Below the pieces are notes generated by a model, which worked only from the letters and a program-made list of their open reading frames with translations, was not told where the DNA came from and made no database searches. Below, piece after piece: positions 25,154 through 37,400 of a DNA stretch of 64,000 nucleotides; the stretch's first letter is position 1; each line of letters starts with the position of its first letter. Origin of the DNA: Stercorarius parasiticus (lineage: Eukaryota > Chordata > Aves > Charadriiformes > Stercorariidae); NCBI GenBank assembly GCA_013396915.1, contig VWZL01002566.1, positions 248,001 through 312,000 of the forward strand. The letters run 5' to 3'. The position numbers and the translations under genes were made by a program.

Positions 25154-25245
25154 CTGGACAACAGATAATGAGAAGAGCCCATGGGCTATCATAACACAAA
25201 CACATAACGCACTGTAATCATCGTGACATATGGACACAACTACAA

Positions 25246-25261
25246 GTACATGTACATGTAC
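25246..25261. repeat. 16-bp perfect palindrome of GTACAT units
   Basis: GTACATGTACATGTAC equals its own reverse complement and consists of two and two-thirds GTACAT units. It also alternates R-Y-R-Y over much of its length. It is probably a small microsatellite. Confidence 0.75.
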
Positions 25262-26039
25262 ATATAATGCATTGATTTATATGATTATGCATTATATAGC
25301 TATCAGGACGGGTTTTGTTTGGTACACTTATGGGTATGAATATTGAACAGAAGAGACGCGCTAGTAAGCCCTGACTTTTGTACAACCTCAGTATGAATCA
25401 TTATGGACCTTGTACCCTCTACTCACAATGATGATCCAACAGTGATTTAAAAAAAAACATGTAAAAATGAAATTAGGCTGGCTTAGTTTAACTGCTACTC
25501 TCCTTTCATCTAGCACATGTACAGGATGTTATAGCAGTTACTTACAGGCTCATAAACTGTTGTTTTCCAATGCACAGAATAGCCTGTCTGTTATTTCTAT
25601 TTTCAGTTTCCAATAGGGATCCTATGCCTTATTTACTACATTCCTTTTCTTTTTTCTTTTTTATTTTTTTAAAAATTTGGATTATTTTAGACATCCAGTT
25701 TATACAACTGATGGTGTGGCCACAAGAAGACATGGATGGAAAAAAGTGGCTATTCATGGATGTAGTAGGGCAGGCAAAACCTCCAAAGGCCAGCATCGCT
25801 GCTAACATTTGTGTAGTATGGAACTATGGCCCGAAATAAGGTGAGTGACTCCCTTCATGCTTAAAAGTGAAGAACTTGTATATGGGACGGCAGAGACAGG
25901 AGCAGAACTCACTCTTGAGGGCAGTGTTTTTTCAAACATTTATGTGTAGCGCTGTGGTGGTGCAGCTCCAACCCCCAGGCCACGTTGCAATTCGGTGCAA
26001 GCCAACATTGTGTTCTTGTCCTTGTTACAAGTTCAGGGA

Positions 26040-26750
26040 GTTGGGATAACTAGGCACCCCCTAACCGTACCTGAAACTCCTGCTGCCTGGATCATAGCTA
26101 GATCTGGAAGGTACCAGAATTACCTGACAAAAATTTGGGTTCAAAAATGGAAAAACACTTACCAAAGTCAATCATCTCGCAATTCTATAAACAGTGATGC
26201 TAAGTGAGGCGCTCTGAGCTCTCCAGGATGGTAGGAGGCTGTGACCCAGTATCTCCCCCTGAGTTGGGATGCCTCTCAGGGTACATTTCGCAAGGATTTC
26301 AAAGATCATCCACTGATAGATGCTGATGAAGAAGAAGGGTTCAAAGATAGTCTGCTGACAAACGCTGATGAGGGAAAATAGTGAGTAATTCAGTACAAAT
26401 AGATTTTGTGAGGTTCAAAGATTGTTTGGTACCACTAATTTACTACTATTTGCAGAAGAAACACCTTGATTATATAGGTTAACCTCTATATCTCTGCGTG
26501 TGTGCACCGTGTGTGTGTTTGTGTGTGATTTGATTTAAGAAACTCTGTTGTAAGTCTTGTGTGAACCTTGCCATTTTCAAATCTTTAACTAGTTGCTGTG
26601 TTGATTATAGCAAATTTTGTTAAATCACTCTGATAATTGGCTGATGATTAAGTATTGTTAACAAATCATACAACCTGATCCTGTGTTAATAAATCTTAAA
26701 TTGCTGTTACCTCAAAGTTGTGTAGGATCCATAAATTAACATTCATGACA
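26040..26750 (+). mobile_element. LTR of an old endogenous retrovirus, ERVL-type (probably solo or nearly so)
   Basis: The parts stand in LTR order on the plus strand: a TATAAA box at 26186-26191; about 25 bases later a G-rich start of R with GGCGCTCTGAGCTCTCC, and CTGTGACCCAGTATCTCCCC shortly after; a (TG)n stretch at 26497-26527; an AATAAA signal at 26688-26693; and an end in ATTCATGACA, the CA terminus. A primer-binding-site-like sequence starting TGG follows after three bases. No gag, pol or env remnant was recognised on either side, which suggests a solo or heavily eroded copy. The 5' end is uncertain: no TGTCATGAAT-like start was found, so the element may be 5'-truncated. Confidence 0.6.
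26298..26380. repeat. two tandem copies of a diverged ~42-bp unit inside the LTR
   Basis: TTCAAAGAT at 26298 begins a unit that goes on to GATGCTGATGAAG. A second TTCAAAGAT starts 42 bases later at 26340 and continues to ACGCTGATGAGG. A third GTTCAAAGATT starts near 26413 without the rest. The unit lies just downstream of the predicted R start. Confidence 0.6.
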
Positions 26751-26753
26751 AAT

Positions 26754-26793
26754 TGGTGTAGTCGGCAGGATCCTAAAATCTGCATTCATGACA
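26754..26793 (+). other. primer-binding-site-like sequence followed by a second copy of the LTR end
   Basis: Directly after the LTR the sequence TGGTGTAGTCGGCAGG begins with the TGG expected of a retroviral primer-binding site (complement of a tRNA CCA end). It runs straight into AGGATCC...GCATTCATGACA (26767-26793), which matches the last 27 bases of the LTR (26724-26750) at 22 of 27 positions. The tRNA is not identified. Confidence 0.45.
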
Positions 26794-29115
26794 AGGCCTG
26801 ATTTGGACATGCTAATCTGAGAACAGCAAAAGGCTACGTATACCTGACATAAATGCCTGCCACAGGTCAAGATTCTGTTTCAAAGAACTGGACTACCCAG
26901 TTAACTTATTTTAGAAGAAGTCACAGGATTGCCTATAAGGGACAAAACGGTGCCCTTCCCCCATCTTTGATCTTGGAAATAATTGTAATGTAATGGCTGC
27001 TTCCAAGACCAGAAAAAACCCATCCTAACAAAGATAACCTTATTTCACTTCACATGTGGAATTACAGCCTAGGAAATTGAAATTTGGATAAGCAATAAGC
27101 CAAAGCAAACAGGCTATAACTATGGACAGGTTTTTAATGGGCACTGCTATCGGTCTTGTTTATTCATTATGTATTGGTTATGTAGGCACAGTCCCTAGAA
27201 ACCAACAAGTTTAAAGACTGAATATTCATTTCTCCTTTTTACCTAGGCTTGGTTCTGTTAAAGTTCAAAAACATGAGTGCAGATTCACTGAAAATGGATC
27301 TTCTTATGGAGAGCTTGTTTTAGAGGCTGCGTAATATCACTCATGCACAGAATGAGTTCTCCAACCCAAAAGATTGCTGATCTGTTTTGATTACCAAAAT
27401 GTGGAACACTGAAATCAAACATTTGTGCAACATTTATTAATGCCTGTAAAATGCAGGAAGCTCATGGTGTATGAGCAATCATGCATTTTTGGGAGATGAG
27501 GTAACATTCTTCTGCTAAGCGATATCAATCTTAATGTAATTAGTTTTAACAGCATGCCCTTCATTTTTTTTTTTCTATTTTTACCACAGTTATCTCCATT
27601 TTCTCTTCATTCAGCAATGTCTCTTCATCTGTCAGACCGACAAGAACTTTCTCAAAGACAAACAATGCTAATGAACCAGAGACGTGTCTCAATCAATGTC
27701 TTTCTTTCCTCATCTTGATGGGAATCATACATAACTGCTAATTTTGCATTAGGGTCTTTTTTTTCCTCCTCCGTTCTTGGCCTTAGAGGCAAGGAAGGAA
27801 AGTGGTTTCAGCACTTAACAAATAGCTTTTTATCAGACTGACTGGGGGGCATTCAGTGACATGGTTGATCACTCCCAGAAGGCACAGTTTCAGCCAGAAC
27901 AAGCGGACAGAGGTCACTGAAAAACAATTCGCTCAGATTATGTTGGAACACACAACAGGCATAAGCAGCTAAATAAGATGTGCATAAAAGCTGGGCTACC
28001 AAGTCTAATTCTCAGTGATCTTACATTTAAATATTGATACATTCTGAGAATAGCAGCTGGTAGAAGTCATAGGTAGGCTTGAAAATTATTCTGCAGAGTC
28101 ACTGAACTCACATAAATTGTATTTATATGGGAATATCATAAGCTTAACTGTTGTTGTTGCCTTACTGTGAAGTCATAATTAACCAATTCATCACCTTACC
28201 TGAGACAGCAATGCAAAGTACTCTGTTATCACTTGCAGGATACAGAGTTTCAGATTGTTAAAAGGGGAAAATGAAACATCTTGGGCAACGTGAAGTTTTA
28301 GGTACTGAGTCTTCTGCTGCATTTTTTTTACTTGGAAGAAGAACACACTTTTTACAAAATTCTACATTTCTCTTCATTTGTATTGGAAATAATTAATTTA
28401 TCGCAGGTGGGATATATATAATCACAATATTCATTACATGCAAATCTTAATAGTTTGGTACCTGTTTGACCTTAGTTTTAGTTTGCTTGTAATCCTGTGG
28501 TGGCTCACAGAGATTAAAAATCAGGTGTCGTTTTCAAGTATGGCCACTCTTTTCATATTACATATATCATGGTGTAGTTTCTTCATTTGATGAACCAATT
28601 AACTTAATCCATGAAGCTGAATGACCGTAATGAGTTGTGAGAATTCATTGTCGTAGTGAGGCTGTCCCAGACCCTGAGAGAGGGAGCACAACAGGCCACA
28701 ATCAATAGAAGGTATAACAGTCTCACAGGTCAATGGTAAAGACTGGCTCTAGCCACGCTTTTAGTAGGGGAAAAGCAAAGAAAGTTGAAATCCATTAAAA
28801 AAAACCCAAAACAACCAAAACCACAACCAAAGGATCTTCATTGTTAAGTGTATCTTGGGCCAACAGGAAGGATTTTAGAAGTTCTTCAGGAGTTAAAGAT
28901 GTCAAAGAAATAGTAGGCGTCCATTTCCAGATGGAAAAATGAGACCATTAGCAATATAAAAAGACAAAAATGTTTGATGTTTTTTCTATTTTCTGTTTGC
29001 ATGGAAATGGAACACATTACAAGAAGATGATGAACTACTTTCTGCTCTATTAGTAACCAAAGGATGTATAAATCAACATCTGTTAAAGACATAATTTTTT
29101 TTCAACCAGCATAGT
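26794..29115. other. unassigned DNA downstream of the LTR
   Basis: No retroviral coding remnant or other gene is recognised. Around 28798-28830 the plus strand is rich in AACCAAAACC-type A/C sequence, which could be a degraded A-rich tail. The rest is AT-rich and looks single-copy. Confidence 0.45.
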
Positions 29116-29116
29116 G

Positions 29117-29185
29117 ATTTACACTAAAAAAAGAAACATTAAAACATGATTTACCAAAAAACATTTACACTAAAAAAAGAAACAT
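29117..29185. repeat. direct repeat, 23 bases, 46-base spacing
   Basis: A 23-base sequence beginning ATTTACACTAAAAAAAG and ending AAACAT occurs exactly at 29117-29139 and again at 29163-29185. The 23 bases between them do not match the unit, so this is a local duplication of about 46 bases whose second half has diverged, or a slippage product. Confidence 0.8.
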
Positions 29186-29489
29186 AGAAAAATGAAAGAA
29201 TGTCAATGTTGTGCTAATATGAAAAAAGGTTAAAGGGGTTGAGCTGAGTGATTGGAGGCTGGTTTGCTTGACCTAAATGTCATGTCAAAAAGAAGTGGAA
29301 AATTTATAGAAGATTCATCAAGCAATAGTAGAATGTTGATTTAATTACTGTAATTCAACATAGTTTTGTGAAAAGGGTCATGTGAAAAAACTAGTTGTTA
29401 AAGCTGGAAGATTTTAATTAAGTTCTACTTAATAAGCTGGTACATCTATGTTAGTTCTATACAATAGCTAACAAAAAATGTATGAAATG

Positions 29490-29550
29490 CAATAAATATT
29501 AATGTATGTAATTACATGTAATTATGTAATAATGTATTATGTATAATGGA
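29490..29550. repeat. AT-rich stretch with a 16-bp perfect palindrome
   Basis: TAATTACATGTAATTA at 29509-29524 is its own reverse complement. It sits among drifting repeats of TAATGTAT/TTATGTAAT, so it probably arose from an AT-rich simple repeat. It also contains two homeodomain-type TAATTA cores facing each other. Confidence 0.7.
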
Positions 29551-30076
29551 CTGGCTATTTGATAGACTTCTCATGTAATTATGTCCTGGAGAAAAGTCTT
29601 TTTATTTTTAAAATTGTTATGCTGAGACCTAGTGAATATCTTTATCTTCAGTGTGTAAGAAATAAAACTGTAGGTGATAAAATCTGTGATTGAGAAATAT
29701 TTCCAAGAGCAACACATGTAATGCAGAATGCAAGTGGTTTTACAGATGCTCACTCAATAAGGAAGTCTAGAGGATTTTAGTGCAAGGACCTAAGGTCATC
29801 TGTAGTGGGATTTTAACTTTCTTTGTCCACAGTACTGGTGCCTACACGTGAATCCTGTGATAGCTATGCTCCCTTATGAATATAGCCAATGGAGTCAGCA
29901 AGGTCTAGGAAATGTTTCCTCAGGTTGACAATAGATATAAAAGTCAGTTTTCTTAAAAGAGGCACTTTGTGCTGCTAAAGATACCGTAAGGTGTCTGATA
30001 CATCTGCCTTATGTGGACTACAATAATTTTTTAGCTTGTGGGGATCTCAATAGAAAATGTTGGGGTAGACCTGTGG

Positions 30077-30111
30077 GCACGTGTGTGTGTGTGTGTGCAT
30101 GTGCACACACA
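30077..30111. repeat. (GT)n microsatellite, 35 bases of unbroken purine-pyrimidine alternation
   Basis: From G30077 to A30111 every base alternates purine and pyrimidine (GCAC, then GT repeated, then GCATGTGCACACACA). Such tracts adopt Z-DNA under negative supercoiling. The 3' part also has an 8-bp hairpin: GTGTGTGC (30091-30098) and GCACACAC (30103-30110) with the loop ATGT. Confidence 0.85.
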
Positions 30112-33100
30112 GTGCAAGAGAGATTGTACAGACAAGAATAGGAGAGGTGATTCATTATCAAATTAAACATAACGAGATGATAATATTTAATTGCTGCCTG
30201 TCTGAAACACAAAAAAATGTCCATGCCACGTTCTCCTCTTGACACTAATCCCTGACTGCCACCGTGTCCATCTTTCTGAGTTTGGGGATAGCCAGTGAAA
30301 TCCCCTCAGGAGTACTGTGCAGGTGCACAAATGCACCATAGCTCTGGCACATATTTACTGAACTTGCTGTGCATCACAAAACATACTCAGTGCAGAAAGG
30401 ACGGTTGCACCCCACAGCACCCTACAGCAAATCCTCATCAGTGATCTCGGAATGAGATTGCATGCCAGCTGTGGTGCTTTGGCCTTCTTGCTCTCTCCTA
30501 CACATTGCTTTTCATGTGCAGCCCACGTTGCCATATGCCTGTGTGTGCAAGGCTGGGATTAGCCATCCCCACCAAAGGCTATAGTGCCAGTCGTGGATTT
30601 GGATGTGTGCTCCCTATTCCCATCTGTTGTGGTCCTGGGCTTACTAATGGAATATGTCTTAGCCCATCACTGTGCAAGGGGGAGATGAGACTCAAAAAGA
30701 TTTTCCCAAGGACTATCAAGTTCTGGTAGGGCTGAACCCCACAATCCCCAAGGTGAGAGCTGAGCCCGCATATGCACAAAGCAGGTAAATTATTCTCTAG
30801 ACTCCTGCGGAGAATGTTGGTTTGGTTTCCATAATGGGAACGTAAATACTGAAGCTGTCAAATGTTAGACAACTACATGTTACTTGTGGAATCTCAGCAG
30901 TCCCTGGGTGCTGGTCTCAGGCAGCTGTGGAGTAGCTGGGGGGCATATAAGTTACTTTGTGGGTCTAACTCTCAGTAACAAATTACTGGATGATTTTTTT
31001 TTTTTAATTAGCAGCAAATATATTTTCCATTTAAAAAAAAAAAAACAACAGACAAATCCAAATCTACAAAATAGATAGAAGACAGTCCAATTTAGAGCTT
31101 GTACTATGTTCAGGACTAACATTGACTAAGTCACTAGTATGCCCATGATTAGCTGTGTCTTAATTATTTCCTATATGCATAGCAAGGGCAAGGAAGAGAA
31201 ATAAAAAATAAAAACAAAACAGAGAAGCTCAAAACTCAGTTTAAGCTACTTTTTTCCAAATGCTTGAGGGTTGCTGAGAGTAAATATTTGTACAAGCTAG
31301 AACTGGAAACTCAGAAATCTACAGGGCTGTAGCAGTTTTAAAAAGAGCACAGTCTCAAGAGTTCGGTAATGGCTGTTGAGTAGCAGGAAACCAGACTGAT
31401 GTTCAATGATCTCCTGAGGGTGTCCGAACAAAACAGGCATGCTGAGCAGACTGTAACATCTTCTTGAGGAGTTTATGTAAAATAGACATATGTTTACACT
31501 GTTGGTTGTTTTGAAATGCCTTTTTTCCAGCTTATACTTTGTTCTCAGTGCTTAAATAAACAATGCTTTGGTTCAAAGAAGGCTCTTTTGTTGCTGAATA
31601 TTTCCAGTTACCGACTCTCAAAGGAAAGAAGCCCTGGTGCCAACTCCAGCCACATGTGATAAATAAACCAGTAGGCAAGATAGTGTGACCCACCTATCCA
31701 GCAGGAAGGAGCCCATGCAGCAGAAAAAAAACCATACAAAAAAGGAAAGCATGGAGAGAAGGTGCTGATAAAGCACAGATAGCCTTATAGACAGGATAAC
31801 TCTTTCTTTTCACTATGTGCTTCTCAGCCCCAGTGCAGAAATGGACATGCATCACCTCTATTTATATATAAATGGGAATGAAGCCTCAAGCTACTTTATA
31901 ATTGTGTAGCAAATCAGATAATTTATTTTCCAGCTTAAATAATTTATGGTTTTAATGTAAGAAACCACTTGAGGGAAACTGGATGTGTATTCAGACATGG
32001 TGCAACTGGGTACAGTTTTACTGATTTAAGTTAATGTGAGCTGCCTTACATTAGGTGTGATTTCTAAGCCAAGATACCTAGAAATGCTATGTATATGCAA
32101 ATTCAAATAGTCCTTAAAGTACATGGGCTGTATTTTGTACTTTTAAATCCTGTAACAGAAGTGCTGGACCTAACAGAGATAGGTTCTTCATTTGCTGAAG
32201 AATTTAATTAATACATTACACTTGTATAATAATTTTTGATGTTGTGCAGTTATATTAAATAATTAGTCTTCTTGATGAGCCCTTTTTCCTGCTATGTCCT
32301 CTTTTTTTTTTTCAGTACTAATTTTGAATAAAGACACCAGGGTCATAATGATCAAAAGTGGAGGTCAACAGCAAGTTGAAAAAAAAATGAGCTTTGGGGG
32401 AAAAACAGAAAAATTAATTAGTCGGGGATGTCAAAACCTCCTTAACATGCAAAAAGAGTGGAGATGGTCAGTGAGAAAAAAATATTAATTGGTTTACATC
32501 ATATGTGCTGAGGATACATTTAATTAGAGGAAGAATGTCCCCTCTCATCTCTGGGAGATGCTATGTCAGAACTTCCCTTTTTCTTATATGTTTCACAAGT
32601 TCATCAGTTTCTTGCAGAAACAACTGTGAGTTACCAAGAGTTTCAAGAGCTGATGAAAGTAACTATCACAAAGTGCATTGAGGGAATAAGGTGTTGCTTC
32701 TTAAAATATACGTAAAACAATGTTAATATTTCCACTCCAAATTCCAAGTGATTTATTAATTTAGGAAAATAAGATATAGGATTGAAGCGTATTTCAGTAA
32801 ACATTTCTTCTTACTTGCAGGCAACCACATCAGGCAACAAAAACCAAAAATATATCAAGTTCCATTTAGCTTAGATGACTTTCTGATTAGTAACACTGGA
32901 ATTTGCATTCCTAAAAAAAGGCATAAAACTATCAGAACCTTCCATAATGTTCCATTGATACACTGTAAAAATCTGTAAGTAATAAAACATCTAATTTTCC
33001 CCATAAAATATCTCCTCTTCTTTCCCAAGAATATTGACAATGTTAATAGCGTTCCTTAATAGGATATGTGGCATTCTTTCTTGGGATAAGCCACCAGGTC

Positions 33101-34210
33101 TGAAATTATTATTTTCCCATTGAAATCAAATGGATTTTCCTGTTTGCATTACCGGAAGAAATGCTTTGGGTGGAATACCTGAATAAAATACCTGAATAAA
33201 AGACATACTTCGACAGGAAAGACAATATTCCTGTGTATGATGGGCAGGATGCAAACAGACACATTATGCTATAAAATGGCAGAAGCCATAAGGCAGGTAT
33301 CTCCCAACACAGTCACAGAGCAGGAACAGGGGTTGAAGATGATAAGATATGGGACAATGGCGAGAAGAGAGAACATCACCTCTGAATTACAGGACAGAGA
33401 CAGCAAATACATTTCTGGAAAAATGCAATTCAAAACAATAAAAGATGTCATTGAAATGTTGGTATGCAGTTGGATGACATCCTCAGCCAGAATACTTCAA
33501 GAAGGAAACCAGGAGAAACCAACCCTGACTATTGGTCAAAGTGGAGTTAAGGAAGAAAAACCAATTTTTTCCTAGCTTAATTAACTGACAGTCATTTTCA
33601 ATTTCAGCACAGTTTTTAAGCATCATCAGACAACTTTGCAAAGTAGATACACGTTGTCTCTATTTTCCAGATGAACTGACTAGGATACAGAAATCATTTA
33701 CAAAACAAGAAGGAGTCAGTGAACCACCGGATGAACTGGTCAATCAAAGCATACTCAGAAAGCTCGTCTATATGTAATTCCTGGATCCAACTACCTTTGC
33801 TAGCAAGATAGCCCTTGGGTTAGATCAGCATGTTGGTGAAGAATGACAGTCTGAAACCAAATCCTGGTGTGACAGTGCAATGTATGTAAAGAGCGTTTAG
33901 CCATAATGTGGACTAATGGTTCCCACCCACGACTGTTTGCTCTGTTTTCTAGTTTTGGAGTGTGGTTGGATACCTAGCTAGTATTATTTGATTTCTTCTC
34001 AACTAGTTAAAATTATCATTTCAATTAGTTAGGACACTGTTCCTAGGACACTGTCTTATATCTCTATGTTCTCCTAGCTGTGACAACACGTAATAATGGA
34101 TCGTGAAGACTTTAGCCTTTAGGAAAAAAATACGAATTGTTTTTGCACTCAGCAAACAGATAATTTGCAAACATAACGGCCTGACTTCGTGTTCTCTAAT
34201 TGGTGCTGAA
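30112..34210. other. unassigned DNA with paired T and A runs at 30994-31045
   Basis: No gene is seen. The part 30240-30720 has near-average vertebrate GC but only short frames. A 12-T run at 30994-31005 and a 13-A run at 31033-31045 face each other. A 13-base unit is tandemly repeated at 33174-33200 (AATACCTGAATAAA twice, sharing one base). An ATG-started frame of 112 codons at 33237-33575 follows; it shows no family resemblance. Confidence 0.45.
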
Positions 34211-34211
34211 C

Positions 34212-34490
34212 CTAGCTAAATGAATGCCTGTGGGGCAGTCCTGTGCTCCACCACCAAGGTGGAACAGGACAACAAACCAAACCTGTTATTCTGACCCTGT
34301 CACCAGTGATGGTCCTGCTTCTGGTTGGGAGGGCCGGGGCGGGAAGTGGGGTGGATACTTTCTGGGGCAATGGATTAGGCAGCCTGTTCCACGAGAAACA
34401 GCAGCAGCGGCCACCCCCTGCTGCCCAAACCGCAGGGAAAGAACCGACACAGGGTGAAGGGAACACAGCAGAACTATCTGGTGTCAAAAT
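34212..34490. other. small GC-rich islet with a plus-strand G-quadruplex motif
   Basis: About 280 bases are clearly richer in GC than the flanks and keep several CpGs (near 34334, 34341, 34407, 34430). Frames in three registers are open across it, as expected for stop-poor GC-rich DNA, so openness is not evidence of coding. At 34327-34351 five G runs occur in 25 bases (GGG A GGG CC GGGG C GGG AAGT GGGG). It could be part of an unrecognised repeat, a minor promoter, or a GC-biased conversion patch. Confidence 0.55.
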
Positions 34491-37400
34491 TTATAGATAT
34501 GAGCCATAGAGTAGGTAGGAAAAAAACTCAGGTGATTCAGTTTAAAAAGGAAATACACATGCATGTGTGATATAATTAGGAACCTCTGCTATAGACTCTT
34601 CTTAAATAACCTAATTTGCATGAAACCCTTTTCTCCTCCACAACTGATCCTTTCAGCCTCTGATTTTGTCCAAATTAACTGAAGGTGCAGACTACATGGT
34701 TCAGGGTATTTGAAGGTATGGATTCTTGGAGCACTTCTTTCCAGAGAAGAATGAATTTAAAAGCATGCACATGATACAGAGTAGTCATGAGAAGTTAGAA
34801 TGGTTTTGACTCATTTACATCATTTAATGTAATTCTAGAAAGTTAAATAAGCATACACAATGACATAGTTTGCAAAATAATTACCATTCATATTAATTAA
34901 ATATTCTATGGTCTGTACGATATCCTTTTGAACTTTCAGTCCATTTTCAGGGTGCTGTTAAACCAAATTAAGCAATTTAAAAAAAAATGGCTTATGAAAT
35001 GCAAAATAGATGGAAAATTCATGCATACACAAATTCTAACAAATGGTCAAAATTATTGTTTTCATCATGATTAAGACCCATTGGTGCGGGGTCCTTGGTA
35101 TTATTCTTTCTTCAATAAATAGCAATGATTCACGTTGAAAATGTTTCACATATACACCAGCTGGTTTAACATTCATATTCAGGCAGTCTCTGAAAATAGC
35201 AAAATATGCCTTGAAACTTTAATAACAATTCTGAAGATATTTGGGCCATTGGGGCTATATTCTCCATGAGCTTAGATGTTGCGTGTTTTTGACCAGTCTA
35301 GGACTAATCAAAACATTTTCTTTAACAAGTATATTAATAAGAATAGTCTTTTTTTTTCACTGGATTTCTTTCTAATGTCTTGGATTCCTTTCAGAAATAA
35401 AGCCTGGAAAAGCAGCAGTATGGCTTTGTTTTTCCCCTTTACTTGTTTTCTCTTAAATGACTGTTGAATGGCAACAGACGTTCTCTTGAAAATTACATCT
35501 ATTCTAGTACTTTAAAATATTACCATTTCTAAATTATTTGTTGACTATTTTACACATGAAAGAGTCACACAAAATGAGATATCTAGGGGAAAACCTGCTA
35601 TATATTTACTCGTATTGAAAACATTCATGATATTTGTGAATACCTGTTTTTTCACAACATTTGTGAGATGCTGTAATTTTATCTTCCTATACACAAAGCA
35701 AAATAGTCAAACTAGACCAAATCCTACTGTAAGTAACCTGTTCTCTTTTAACATCCAGCCGATGGCTTAAAATGTCTGTAAGCAGCAGTCATGCAGTATG
35801 TGTGGGTATGTGGTGCATATATCTGTAAAGGTGGCAGATAAAGTGGTTGATGAGAACAACTGTGAAATCCTGGACCTAATGGCATGACTTTCACTGGCTT
35901 CTTGTGGCTCGGGATTTCATTTTCGTTATGCTCAATCTGGCATTTCTTAGGCCCATGTATCCCAGGTAGAATTTCACCTTTCTGTTGCAGCCTGTTGAAC
36001 TGGCTGTTAGAACCACAGAGGCCAGTGGTTGCAAGGTTACTGAAACGTTGGAAATATCTTCCTGGTTTTGCCACCAGAAATTAGAGTTAAGTGCTGTTTC
36101 CTTTAAAAAAAACAATAGTCTCAGGTTTTGATGCTGCTTTTCAAAAAGTTACTTTGCTTATCTGGAATCTCTTCTGTCTGAAGGAGAAACTCATTCACTC
36201 TCTCCTTTAGAAAACCTCCATTGTGCTGCTGTTAGTTGTTCCCAACAATCTCTTCCAATCACCTGTTCTTGCCTATACAGCCTTTGACTGTGATAAGTGC
36301 AAACTTCTAGGTATTGTCCATATTAAAAATTCTTAGTTAGTAAAAGCAATATGGTGTTTCAGGTAGGTTGGTACTTGTCTTCCACCGCTTTTGGCTGGTC
36401 TTTCAAATTTTCTTTAGCAAACCAGAGGTAATGCAATGCACTGTGCGTGACAGACATTGCCTTTTGGTTACTAGTCTATGGGAAGGATAAGAAACCTCTT
36501 GCTATACTCTAGGATTTTGCCTCAGATAACAACATGGTCTCTTTTGGAGGTCATTTCTGCTTATTCTGCATGTTGCAGTCATTGCCTGCACGGGCTCATC
36601 TGTGAAACTTAGGCAGACTTTTGTAAAGAAAGAGAGTGGTTTACAGATCTGCTGGAGGTGCAGCCACGGCCAGATAGGAACTTCCTGGAATGATCCACTA
36701 CCTCCCCCTGCCAGCAACCTGTACTTGTCCCTCCAGAGCCCATATAAACTACAACAAAAATTATACGTTCTTCTTCTGCTTCACAAAATGTGTAGTCATG
36801 AGTTTTCTAGCAACTGAGTCTTGTAAGTAATAAAGCTTATCATGTATCAGTGTCAGTGCATCAACAGACAATAAATAGGACCATTTTTTTCTCTTTGTGA
36901 CATGATATCTTCAGTATTTCACGGTAAGGCCCTTCAACATCTAGAAGATCTATTTGAAAACCACACTGAAAGTTTAGGGCTTTGTTGGTTTTGGGTTTTT
37001 CCCCCATATAGCTAAGTACCACAACCGAATGAAGTATTCAGAAACAACTTACTTAGTATTTGGTGTTCATCAGACATTGCTTCAATTACCCTTTGAGGTA
37101 CTCTCCCAACCACGGAAGACTGTCAGTTGCAATTCTAGACAACAGGCATCAGGGACAGAAAGCACATAAGGTGGTAAGAAAATAGATCTCTTTCTTCTTA
37201 TTATTAGGAATATAATTTCTGCATGTGGCAAAATTCCTGTGTTGAATTGGGATCATTACTGGCATCTTTCCACTTTCTGTCAACAGAGAAGCACAGAAAA
37301 TAAAAAGTTCCCCTGGTCTCAGTCTCCAGAAGCAACGGCTACTTCATTATATTCTCCAGGTACTTACAGTAGATGTTGTTGTTGTAATGCTAATGCCAGA

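Larger units (their letters stand above)
22716..26039. other. unassigned AT-rich DNA
   Basis: No confirmed gene is seen. The interval contains the exon-like stretch 25027-25153 and the palindrome 25246-25261, listed separately. A plus-strand segment at about 25691-25838 has an acceptor-like TTATTTTAG, an open frame and a GTGAGT donor-like sequence right after a TAA stop; it is no stronger than the other chance-level candidates. Near 25633-25672 there is a T/C-rich tract. Confidence 0.45.

Noticed and set aside
33237..33575. 112-codon ATG frame on the plus strand
   Set aside because: Length is within chance for 64 kb, with no recognisable domain, no flanking splice consensus that stands out, and no neighbouring exon.
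34212..34509. Hydrophobic run followed by Gly/Ala-rich residues in the plus frame, faintly like a viral fusion-peptide region
   Set aside because: No cleavage site, cysteine pattern or flanking retroviral sequence; three registers are open there simply because the patch is GC-rich.
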